Below are positions 1-7,507 of a DNA stretch of 64,000 nt, piece by piece. The position numbers and the translations under genes are program-made. The notes under the pieces are model-generated. The model made no database searches. It was not told the origin of the DNA and saw nothing but the letters and a program-made list of their open reading frames with translations. The DNA lies in NCBI GenBank assembly GCA_016714365.1, contig JADJNH010000005.1, positions 512,501 through 576,500 of the forward strand, read 5' to 3'. Within the stretch, counting starts at the first letter, position 1; each line of letters starts with the position of its first letter. This DNA comes from Candidatus Vicinibacter affinis (GTDB lineage Bacteria > Bacteroidota > Bacteroidia > Chitinophagales > Saprospiraceae).

Positions 1-54
1 ACATTATCTCAGCTAATAAAAAATACAAAAAGAGCGAAGGGACAATACAGCTAA

Positions 55-345
55 GAAGAAAACTCTTCATTTTATCGCAAACGTCAAAAGATCAATAGCT
101 TGTCCCGCTTGGGGGAAGTATGTCTTTGGAACAATAAAATGAAAGTGGAAAATTATTACCACAACCTGAAAGGTCAGAAGAAAGTCAATGGTGAAAATAG
201 TCTCATTATGTTCGTTTACAACATCAAACGTTGTTTTTATATACTCGGTGTTCCAGAATTAACAGAAAAAATAAAAAATTGGGTATCTCCTTACAAGAAA
301 GTCCCTATTTTTATTCTAAATTGGCTTTATTTTAGACGCCTATAG
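55..345 (+). pseudogene. C-terminal remnant of an IS1182-like transposase
   Basis: The frame is open from 55 (stop codon at 52-54) to the stop at 343-345 and encodes roughly 97 residues. The segment with NYYHNLKGQKKVNGE, followed by FVYNIKRCFYILGV, matches the usual tail of IS1182/IS4-type DDE transposases, where a GxxKVxGE motif precedes a YNxKR-xxxILG helix. No ATG is present and the catalytic domain is absent, so this is a truncated element and not a gene. It marks the left edge of a region full of transposon debris. Confidence 0.6.
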
Positions 346-470
346 CTTGTTTTGCTTTGTCGACCTGTCACCCTCAATTTAAAACATTCAACTCTTACAA
401 CTACTAAAATTGCATTACATGAGATTACACGACGGATTTTACAAATTTTTGAATGGAATAATTTATATTT

Positions 471-500
471 ACACTCAGCCGTTGGTACCAAATTAAGGAT
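471..500 (+). other. Half of an attC-like cassette site upstream of the barrel gene
   Basis: The 14-mer ACACTCAGCCGTTG at 471-484 is repeated exactly at 1389-1402, where it forms the right arm of a long palindrome. Both copies sit about 65-95 bases upstream of a plus-strand gene. No matching left arm is visible between 346 and 470, so this site looks truncated, perhaps by the transposon remnant next to it. Reading it as the 3' half of an integron-type recombination site is inference. Confidence 0.35.
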
Positions 501-578
501 AACCGTGATAAATAAACTTTATTAACAGGAGTTACCGAAAATCCTTTAAAGAGTAGGTAAAAACTAAATTGTATTTTT

Positions 579-1262
579 ATGAAAAAATTATTGATTACTT
601 TAACGGCAATAGTAATTGCCATCTTTTTCTTTGGGAAAGTTTATTCTCAAAATAGTTTTTCCGTTCATGCCGGACCATCATTTCCCCTTTCTGAATTTGG
701 AGATGGCGATATTGATGATGATGATTCTGGTGGTGCTGGTGTTGGACTAAGTCTTGGAGGTAAATACCTATATCAACTCAATGACAAAGGTTTAGGCCTT
801 TATCTTGGAGCTGATTTTAATTACAATGGATTAAAAAGTGATGTGAAGGATGATATAAAAGATGATTTTAAAGATCAATTTATATCAGATGTTGATATTA
901 AATTTAGAAAATACATCAATGTACCAGTTACTGCAGGGCTAAATTATTCATTTAAAGGTAATGATAAAATTTCGTTATTTGTTAATATTGGAATCGGTGC
1001 TGATATTTTAAAGTTAACAAATATGACAGTTGAATTAGATAATGAAGAGGTAGAATTTAGCTATAAATTATCTACTCAAATTGCATATAAAATAGGAGGG
1101 GGTCTTCTGATAAATGACAAATTTATAATAGGAATGCATTACAATGGATTGGGGGAACATAATCTTAAAGGCGAAATTGAATATAACGGTGATAGTCAAG
1201 ATTTGGATGATGCAAAATTAAAAGTGAGCCTGCTAACATTGACATTTGGCATTAAGCTCTAA
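579..1262 (+). CDS. Outer-membrane beta-barrel protein (PorT/OMP_b-brl type)
   Basis: A 227-aa protein with a Sec signal peptide (residues 1-23, ending YSQ before NSFSVHAGPSF). The rest alternates hydrophobic and polar residues with many glycines and ends in LLTLTFGIKL, as in eight-stranded Bacteroidota outer-membrane barrels. A low-complexity acidic loop with repeated Asp follows at about residues 42-50, and a second Asp/Lys-rich loop lies near 85-97. Function is unknown: such barrels have been tied to adhesion or envelope stability without a common activity. The gene stands alone, between a partial attC-like site upstream and a complete palindromic one directly downstream, so it may be cassette cargo. 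Confidence 0.75.
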   Translation: MKKLLITLTAIVIAIFFFGKVYSQNSFSVHAGPSFPLSEFGDGDIDDDDSGGAGVGLSLGGKYLYQLNDKGLGLYLGADFNYNGLKSDVKDDIKDDFKDQFISDVDIKFRKYINVPVTAGLNYSFKGNDKISLFVNIGIGADILKLTNMTVELDNEEVEFSYKLSTQIAYKIGGGLLINDKFIIGMHYNGLGEHNLKGEIEYNGDSQDLDDAKLKVSLLTLTFGIKL

Positions 1263-1273
1263 AATAAACCGGT

Positions 1274-1403
1274 GCCAACATAGTGTAGCAGCAGTAAAAG
1301 TTTCAGTGGTTAATCAAGCTTTCAACCCCGCCTATACTTCGGTGGTGGCAGAAAGGAAGATAGTAGCCTGCAATCCCTTATTGCTGCTACACTCAGCCGT
1401 TGT
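1274..1403 (+). repeat. attC-like imperfect palindrome between two genes
   Basis: GTGTAGCAGCAGTAA at 1283-1297 pairs with TTATTGCTGCTACAC at 1378-1392, with one mismatch. Outside the arms, CCAAC (1275-1279) faces CGTTG (1398-1402). The spacers differ in length (ATA on the left, TCAGCC on the right), which gives unpaired bases like the extrahelical bases of integron attC sites. A smaller hairpin (CCGCC / GGTGG) lies in the loop. The total length of about 130 bp is inside the attC range. It begins 11 bases after the barrel gene stop, where a cassette site should be. No integrase gene is in the window. Confidence 0.5.
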
Positions 1404-1466
1404 AAACCATTTTAGAATAACTTACAGAATAAGCACTGCAATGAATAGCTAAAATTTATAATAATT

Positions 1467-2951
1467 ATGGTCTTTTTAATAAAACACGAGCAAACGATTA
1501 TTGCAATAATTTTAGTCTTAATTAACTTTTTGATTAAAGGTATTTTCCTTTCAAGTAATTCATTAGGAGGTGATGAACCTTTTAGTGTTTATCATGCTCA
1601 AATGGATATTGCTTCAATAATTAAATTACTTTCGGATGGGAATAATCCACCATTATATGAAATTATATTGAGTTTATGGGTAAAACTTTTTGGTATTTCC
1701 GAATTCTCTGTCCGTTTTCCTTCTTTAATATTCAGTAGTATTTCGGTTTTATTCGTCTTTAAATTAGGAACTAAGTATTTAAATAAACACATTGGACTTT
1801 ACTCAAGTATTATTTTCATTTTCTCTAACTACCACATCCTATTTGCTCATGAGGCAAGAGTATATTCATTGTTAGGCTTGTTGTCTGTTGTTTCCATGTA
1901 CTATTTTATGGGGGTATTACACCATATTACCGCTGAGATAGAATTAGATAATAAAGCAAAAACAACAGTTCGAAATAACTTAATCATTCTGATCACTATA
2001 AATATCTTGCTTATTTACTCTCATTATTTCGGTTTTTTTATTCTCATAACTCAGTTTATTTTTCTCGTTTTCAATGGAAAATTAATTCTAAAATATTGGC
2101 TACAATTACTAATTTGTATATTTATAATTGGATTACTTTACTTACCTAACATTTTTATAGTTTTAAATAGATTTATTGAATCTTCTTTAAATGGAACATG
2201 GGTAAGGGTTCCCAACGGGGTAGATAGTATTTATAACATGTTACGTCAATTTTCAAACGCCCCAGTTGTAGCCGTTTTTTGTATTTTAATTCTTGTTTCT
2301 GCATTTGTGAAATCTATAATATATAATAAGAGAGAACAGAAAAGTATACAAAATAGACTTGTGGTTTTTTGGTTTGTTTTTGTATTCTTTTTTATGTTTG
2401 GTATTTCATATTTAATTCCAATGTTCTTGGACAGGTATTTGATGCCTGCTGCAATTGCTTTTTGTTTGATCGTAGGTATCTCAGTAGATTATTTAATTAG
2501 AATTCATAAATATAGATATTTAATACCAACTATCATATGCCTGTTATTTGTGGCTACTGTTAAACCAAATATAACAAATAAGAGAAATGTTAAAGAAGCT
2601 GTTGATAAGATAAAAATGATTAAAGATTCTCATACACTTGTATTAATTTGCCCTAACCATTTTATATTAAACTTTGCATATTATTATAATAAAGAGATTT
2701 TTAAAGACTACAATACTAATAATATTTATTCAAACGTCAATAATTCTCTAAATTTGGAGAATGTTTATGGTGTAAACAGCATTACCGAAATAGATTTTAA
2801 AAAATGGAAGAAGATAGTTTTTTTAGATGCTGCTGCAAGTTTTTCATACCCTAATAACAATATAAATAGTGCATTAGATTCAAGTTACCAATTATTAAAA
2901 AAATATCATTTTTATGAGATATTTAACGTATTTGAATATAAAATGAAATAG
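1467..2951 (+). CDS. GT39/ArnT-like membrane glycosyltransferase
   Basis: A 494-aa integral membrane protein with about ten hydrophobic segments through residue 370 and a soluble C-terminal part. Family signs of the GT-C/PMT_2 class are visible: an acidic motif in the first periplasmic loop (GGDEPFSVYHAQ, residues 34-45), NNPPLYEIILSLW (60-72), and EARVYSL near 130. Enzymes of this class move a sugar from a polyprenyl-phosphate donor to a lipid or protein on the periplasmic side; donor and acceptor cannot be told here. It stands alone, with no glycan cluster around it, is very AT-rich, and lies between attC-like elements, which fits horizontal acquisition. Confidence 0.8.
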   Translation: MVFLIKHEQTIIAIILVLINFLIKGIFLSSNSLGGDEPFSVYHAQMDIASIIKLLSDGNNPPLYEIILSLWVKLFGISEFSVRFPSLIFSSISVLFVFKLGTKYLNKHIGLYSSIIFIFSNYHILFAHEARVYSLLGLLSVVSMYYFMGVLHHITAEIELDNKAKTTVRNNLIILITINILLIYSHYFGFFILITQFIFLVFNGKLILKYWLQLLICIFIIGLLYLPNIFIVLNRFIESSLNGTWVRVPNGVDSIYNMLRQFSNAPVVAVFCILILVSAFVKSIIYNKREQKSIQNRLVVFWFVFVFFFMFGISYLIPMFLDRYLMPAAIAFCLIVGISVDYLIRIHKYRYLIPTIICLLFVATVKPNITNKRNVKEAVDKIKMIKDSHTLVLICPNHFILNFAYYYNKEIFKDYNTNNIYSNVNNSLNLENVYGVNSITEIDFKKWKKIVFLDAAASFSYPNNNINSALDSSYQLLKKYHFYEIFNVFEYKMK

Positions 2952-2954
2952 TAA

Positions 2955-2990
2955 ACGGGTAACAACACAAGGTATATTGCAAGCGGATTT
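2955..2990 (+). other. Possible truncated attC-like left arm after the GT39 gene
   Basis: Directly after the glycosyltransferase stop, a short sequence (GGTAACAACACAAGG then TATATTGCAAGCGG) resembles the left half of a Bacteroidota cassette-type recombination site. No complementary right arm is found before the IS66 fragment that starts at 3067, so a later IS insertion probably removed it. Support is weak and rests mainly on position. Confidence 0.25.
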
Positions 2991-3066
2991 CAAAGGTTTT
3001 CGTGCGTTTGTGGCTCTTAATTTTGGTAGGTATAAATTGTTTCCAGAAGTTTAGTTAAGAATTAAA

Positions 3067-3238
3067 GTATCCGTCCTACTAACTACACCTTGACAATGAT
3101 TGTTTTGGATTATAGCTTTTGCAAAAAAGTATGACCAAGGAAGGTTTTAAGAAATTGTAAGATGGCTATAGGAATTGCAATGTTAATTTGATAAGATATT
3201 TAACAAGCAAGAATATGTCTATACCCCAATATTATTTC
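3067..3238 (+). mobile_element. IS66 left end, copy 1 (truncated)
   Basis: This starts with GTATCCGTCCTACTAACTAC and contains an ATG reading MTKEGFKKL, then after an in-frame stop DGYRNCNVNLIRYLTSKN and QYYF, the usual N-terminus of IS66 TnpA (orf1) proteins. The segment is about 97% identical to 5805-5976 (six differences counted by eye), where the element continues into tnpB-like sequence. Here it stops abruptly where a second, diverged IS66 end begins. Confidence 0.6.
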
Positions 3239-3405
3239 GTATCCGTTCTACTTAGTGCCACTTGCCATTGGTCACTATAAATAATAGCTTTGTGTAAAAA
3301 ACATGACTATGGAAGTATTTGAGAAATTGCAAGAATACTATAGGAATAGCAATGTGAGTTTGAAAAGATACTTAACTGGGAAGAATATGTCTGTAAACCA
3401 ATAAT
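3239..3405 (+). mobile_element. IS66 left end, copy 2 (diverged)
   Basis: This starts GTATCCGTTCTACTTAGTGC and encodes MTMEVFEKLQEYYRNSNVS and KRYLTGKNMSVNQ before a stop, so it aligns over its whole length with copies at 3067 and 5805 but is clearly more diverged. It abuts copy 1 in the same orientation. Only the terminal repeat and first tnpA codons remain. Confidence 0.55.
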
Positions 3406-3410
3406 TGTAG

Positions 3411-3605
3411 ATTCCGGCGGAATCTGCCCCTCCTATTCCGTTTCACATTGACCCCTTTTACCGGTGAAGCTGACCCCTCAAATTTTCAAAATTTGGGTCG
3501 TTTTCATTGTCATATTGTGGGTTATTCAGGTGATAAATTGCGACTGCCATTCCGGCGGAATCTGACCTTTTAGACTCATGACATTCCGGCAGATGTTGCC
3601 CCCCT
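3411..3605. repeat. Array of IS21-like terminal repeats
   Basis: Several short repeats follow the pattern ATTCCGGCGGAATCTGACCC: at 3411, 3435 (ATTCCGTTTCACATTGACCC), 3459-3477 (ACCGGTGAAGCTGACCCC), 3549 and 3583 (ATTCCGGCAGATGTTGCCCC). Spaced multiple terminal repeats ending in GACCCC are typical of the tips of IS21-family elements in Bacteroidota. No istA or istB coding sequence is present, so only end fragments, or both ends brought together by an internal deletion, remain. Confidence 0.45.
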
Positions 3606-3745
3606 GTTTTAGAAGAATGTTTTAATTGTAATTAACTTACGATTTACATATATTTTAATAGTCTCTAGTCTACAATAAATTAAATTAAATAACGTACATT
3701 TAATACTTTATTCGTCGTAATTTCTATTAATTAAATTATTTCCAA

Positions 3746-4084
3746 ATGAAAAATCTATTTTTATTATCCTTTTCCATTCTGTTTATTTCATTATTTTCAT
3801 GTTGCAAAAAAGAAACTACTAGTACTGGCCAAATCATTTTTTATGGAAATTGTTGTCATGATAAGTACAGTGTAACAATTGATGGACAAACTAAGACTTA
3901 TGAAGCAACAGAAGTTCCACCACCGCCACCATGTGGTAGTATAAATTCCTATAGTGCAAATTTTATACTTCCTGTTGGTAAATATACCTTTACATGGACA
4001 AATACGGATGATAATAAAACATATTCAGGTACAAACTCTGTTACAATAACCGAAAATGGTTGTATTATGATTGATTGGCAATAA
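3746..4084 (+). CDS. Small lipoprotein of unknown function
   Basis: A 112-aa protein with a lipoprotein signal: a hydrophobic stretch ending SLFSC, with Cys19 the expected lipidated residue, followed by CKKE. The mature part has a CC pair near residue 50, a proline run (PPPPP) near 73-77 and a C-terminal beta-rich segment (YTFTWTNTDDNKTYSG). No family was recognised. It is the only intact gene between IS66/IS21 debris and the IS3 remnant, so it may have arrived with mobile elements. The upstream AT-rich stretch (3610-3745) shows no clear promoter. Confidence 0.6.
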   Translation: MKNLFLLSFSILFISLFSCCKKETTSTGQIIFYGNCCHDKYSVTIDGQTKTYEATEVPPPPPCGSINSYSANFILPVGKYTFTWTNTDDNKTYSGTNSVTITENGCIMIDWQ

Positions 4085-4376
4085 TTATTTAATCAATATC
4101 CACTAAGGAAACAACAAAGTAGATTTTCATTGTTGCATCTGGTTTAAAATAGCTTTAATTTACTTGTTTGTATTATAATTTTAGTTTCTATTGAATCATC
4201 AAATAGTGAAATTCATTTAATCATTTTTGGAACATAAGTGAAAAAAAATCAAATTTAACTTTACAGATGGGTGCTATTTGATCACTAAAGATTGGAGTTT
4301 ATTGACAACGTGTGATAATTCATATGATATTGGACTTACTCGTTATAGCAGACAGAAGGAATATGATTAGGACGCT
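4085..4376. other. Intergenic region without recognisable content
   Basis: About 290 bp of AT-rich sequence between the small lipoprotein gene and the IS3 remnant. I see no intact reading frame, hairpin terminator or repeat. The outer end of the IS3 element should lie here or just beyond, but no inverted repeat matching the other side was found. Confidence 0.4.
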
Positions 4377-5290
4377 AAAATATGAATTTTTTCATAAAAA
4401 GCTTCTAATGGTGATTTCCCATTCGATGTGCTATGGGTTCTGATGGTGTTATACCCCCCTTCAATTTATCTAAGTATTATTGATAATGCAGATTCTTGGT
4501 CTTTAAATTTATAGTTGTCTATGCATTCGCATTTGATTGTTTTAAAAAATGATTCTGCTACTGCATTTTCCCAGCAATTTCCTTTTCTGGACATACTTTG
4601 TGTGCAGTTAAATTTCTTTAGTAACAAAGTAAATTCTGCGCAGGCATATTGTAATCCGTTATTTGAATGAAACATAATTTGATTTTGCACTTGCAAACCA
4701 CGTTTTCTGGCAGCTTTTTTGAAAGCTGCAATTGTTGTATCGTGGGCTGTCATGTTGTCGCTCGGATTCCATCCAACAATCATCCGGTCTGCTAAATCCA
4801 TAACAATAGTGAAATACATCCAGCTATGGTTTACCCATATGTATGTAATATCACCAACCCAAACCTTATTTATTTGATCCACTTCAAAGTTTCTATTTAG
4901 TAGATTTTCTGGGACGAGATATTTATGTTTAGAATCTTTAGTAATAACAAGTTTTTTCTTCCTTCTGGCTTGAATTTTAATAGTTTTCATTATTATAGTT
5001 GATGAACTTTTAGACATTTGGAATTCTTTCTTATTAAGCTCTTGCGTAATTCTAGGGCTTAAATATGGCCCATGACATTTTTAAATTTAGCATGAATTAT
5101 TTCCTTTAGTTTATGTTTAATTTCCTCTTTTTCAGGAACATAACCGAGCCATTTATAATATCCACTTTTACTTACATCAAATATTTTGAACATCATCTAA
5201 ACAGAATAATTGTTTGAGAACTTTTCTTTGAAAGCAAATTTATCTTTTTTGGTGACGAGAAGATGCCCATGGCTTTTTTTAAGATTTCCT
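4377..5290 (-). pseudogene. Decayed IS3-family OrfB (DDE transposase)
   Basis: On the minus strand the rve core is readable: NKVWVGDITYIW with the first catalytic Asp, MSRKGNCWENAVAESFF with the catalytic Glu, and after an in-frame TAA at 4466-4468 the tail YNTIRTHSTSNGKSPLEAFY. Upstream (5018-5290) FKIFDVSKSGYYKWL is a typical OrfB N-terminal motif but lies beyond stops and frameshifts. The second catalytic motif reads FHSNNGLQYA where HSDxG is expected, so the middle Asp has become Asn. Stops, frameshifts and a lost catalytic residue make it inactive. Confidence 0.8.
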
Positions 5291-5308
5291 TCTCTAATTC
5301 AAATTCTC

Positions 5309-5542
5309 TTACTTTTTCCTTAAGGCAGCCAGTTCTTTTTCCTGGTTAGTACCTAAAGACTTCCCATGACCAGGGAAGGCATTTTCTGAGTATTGACCAT
5401 AATGCCTACGCCAATTGTATAAAACATTCGGAGACAATGCAAAACGCTCAGCTACTTCAATAACTGATTGATTGTCTTCTAATGACATTTTGACAATCTC
5501 GAGCTTTTGCTCCTTGGTGAATTTTCTTCTCAATTTTAACAT
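5309..5542 (-). pseudogene. IS3-family OrfA (HTH_Tnp_1) remnant
   Basis: A 77-aa minus-strand frame starting MLKLRRKFTKEQKLEIVKMS and continuing with the helix-turn-helix segment SVIEVAERFALSPNVLYNWR, the standard OrfA DNA-binding domain of IS3 elements. It ends at ELAALRKK, inside the leucine-zipper region, so it is slightly short. It lies directly upstream of the broken OrfB on the same strand, as in an intact IS3 element where OrfAB is made by frameshifting. Confidence 0.75.
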
Positions 5543-5804
5543 CTAATAAGATTTAATAGGTGAATTTATTAATTTTCTATCTTATCCTCCGATCCAATTT
5601 TGTGAGGAAGTCTATATAGCTTCACTTTATTAGATTTTAATGATTTATAAAAAATTGAGTAACTAAGATATTATCAAGAATTAATTGAGCAATTCCCTCA
5701 ACTCTACTAATAGAGCAGTTTTTGAACAGAATATCAAACAAATATATAACTCAAAATAAGTTTATCTAAAGAGCTAAATTACAATGCTAGATTATTATTG
5801 AACA

Positions 5805-6440
5805 GTATCCGTCCTACTAACTACCGCTTGACAATGATTGTTTTGGATTATAGCTTTTACAAAAAAGTATGACCAAGCAAGGTTTTAAGAAATTGTAAGA
5901 TGGCTATAGGAATTCCAATATTAATTTGATAAGATATTTAACAAGCAAGAATATGTCTATACCCCAATATTATTTCTGGAAGAGAAAGTACTGCCAGGCG
6001 CCAAAAGAATTGTTGTGTCAATTTGTGCACAGCACATTTAAGATAAATCAGAATTAAAATTCAGCAGATGTTGTCATACTCTTTCTGAAAGGAAAGGGAT
6101 AATCTTCAGCAGTTATACTGGGTGAAAGATTTTATTATAATTAATCCGATCTTGAAATGATTCCATTTGCAAGCGGACATCAATATCTTATGTACACTGG
6201 AATTACTGATATGTGTAAAGGGTACAACGGATTGGAATTGTAAAGACTTTACTTGAAAGTAAACCCTTAGATTGGAATGTGTACCATTTTATAAAGAAGA
6301 AACTTATTCAGCTTAGACTTCTGGTTATTATACTGGTGTCTTGGTCTTGTTTTGAAGAGATTCGGAAGAGCAACGTTTGAATTGGTCAAAAGAGAATCTG
6401 CAGAAATTAAGTTAAGCATTAATTAGACACCCTTACCATG
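5805..6440 (+). mobile_element. IS66 remnant with tnpA start and tnpB fragments
   Basis: The left end repeats 3067-3238 and continues beyond it (YYFWKRKYCQAPKEL), completing the TnpA N-terminal motif. At 6157 an ATG opens MIPFASGHQYLMYTGITDM followed by CKGYNGL, a clear match to the start of IS66 TnpB (orf2). Further on, KKKLIQLRL and, in another frame, KRFGRATFELVKRE match the TnpB C-terminal half. Several stops and frameshifts separate them. No tnpC (the large transposase) is seen, so this is the left part of a dead element. Confidence 0.65.
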
Positions 6441-6661
6441 CAATATAGAGGGGATTAAATTGCGAGGGCTTCGATATAGAAAAAACATAAAATAGATGAA
6501 AAAGAATTGAATAAATATTTTGACAATTCAAAAAATATTCCAACCTTGTATGCGTGATTCAAGAAGATATAATAATTTCATTTTAAATAGAGATCCATGC
6601 TTATCAAAAGCAAAATCCAAAATTTACTTTTTTAAAACATAATCAATTATTTTATTATATA
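6441..6661. other. Intergenic region after the IS66 remnant
   Basis: About 220 bp of AT-rich sequence. I see no reading frame or hairpin; it probably carries the promoter for the gene at 6662, but no good TAnnTTTG element stands out. Confidence 0.3.
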
Positions 6662-7354
6662 ATGAAAAATTTACTATTATTATTTATTTATGCTTTTTCT
6701 TTTTGCTTAAATGGTCAGAGTTTTATTTTCTGTCCCAGAATAGAAACTGAAGAGAAATCTGGATTCGAAAAGGTCAAAGTATCTATAGTATTTCTTGACA
6801 GTCGATCATACAATAAAAAGCCAAAAGATAAATGCTCAAAATTAGATATAATTGACGAATTTACTCAATGTATAAGACGTACATATCCTGAAATGCAGTT
6901 AACTGTTTTGCAGGAATCAGACTTTTATAAAGAACCCTCAAAAGAGAATATGACTATAAAAGTAAAACTTAAAAAGTATGACGCTACATTTAGCGCAGGA
7001 ATTTACAATTCAACAACTCAATATGAAGTTCAAATTTATGCATTTGCAGAAAAGGACAGCCTGATTGAGCAAACAGTGGAAGGTAAAGGAAAGGCATTCA
7101 ACACGTTTGGCTATAGTAGTGGCAAATCAGCTTCAAATAAAAGTTTCAAGGAAGCTTTTGATAAGTTTATTGCATTACTTGAAAATGTACAAGCGTTAAA
7201 TTTAAAATTAAAAAGTAGTGAACCAATAAAGGCAAATAGCCTCAATTCAAAAGCACATAGATTAAGGGAATTGAAAAAATTGTTAGATGAAAAAATATTG
7301 ACTCAAGAAGAGTTTGATTTGGAAAAGAGGAAGATATTAGAGGAAAAAGAATAA
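6662..7354 (+). CDS. Secreted protein with C-terminal SHOCT-type helix pair
   Basis: A 230-aa protein with a Sec signal peptide (residues 1-19, cut after NGQ). The central part is mixed alpha/beta, with many lysines and aromatic residues and no recognised catalytic motif. The last 30 residues (RLRELKKLLDEKILTQEEFD, then LEKRKILEEKE) match the SHOCT domain, a short two-helix module (LxxLKxLxDxGxITxEEFxxKKxxLL) thought to act in oligomerisation. SHOCT in an exported protein suggests a periplasmic assembly role, but this is inference. The gene stands alone directly after the IS debris. Confidence 0.7.
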   Translation: MKNLLLLFIYAFSFCLNGQSFIFCPRIETEEKSGFEKVKVSIVFLDSRSYNKKPKDKCSKLDIIDEFTQCIRRTYPEMQLTVLQESDFYKEPSKENMTIKVKLKKYDATFSAGIYNSTTQYEVQIYAFAEKDSLIEQTVEGKGKAFNTFGYSSGKSASNKSFKEAFDKFIALLENVQALNLKLKSSEPIKANSLNSKAHRLRELKKLLDEKILTQEEFDLEKRKILEEKE

Positions 7355-7507
7355 TATGCCATTATAAAATTACTTGCGATAATGCAAAAAGCAAACTTTA
7401 TTTTTAGTATATAATATTTTGTGTTTAATTTGAATAATTGTATTCATTTGAACTTACATTATCTTATTTAAAAATTTTAAGAATATTGGAATATGTTAAA
7501 CATTCAT

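Noticed and set aside
425..622. 65-aa minus-strand frame over the start of the barrel gene
   Set aside because: It overlaps the signal-peptide codons of a convincing gene and resembles no family.
1246..1452. 68-aa plus-strand frame between the barrel and GT39 genes
   Set aside because: It lies over the palindromic attC-like site, overlaps the barrel gene end and has no protein-like composition.
3067..5976. Novel 173-bp dispersed repeat family
   Set aside because: The repeats translate to the start of IS66 TnpA, and the last copy runs into tnpB-like sequence, so they are IS left ends.
7493..7507. Upstream ATG for the 5'-nucleotidase
   Set aside because: It adds five polar residues before a good lipoprotein signal; the ATG at 7508 gives a standard signal peptide.
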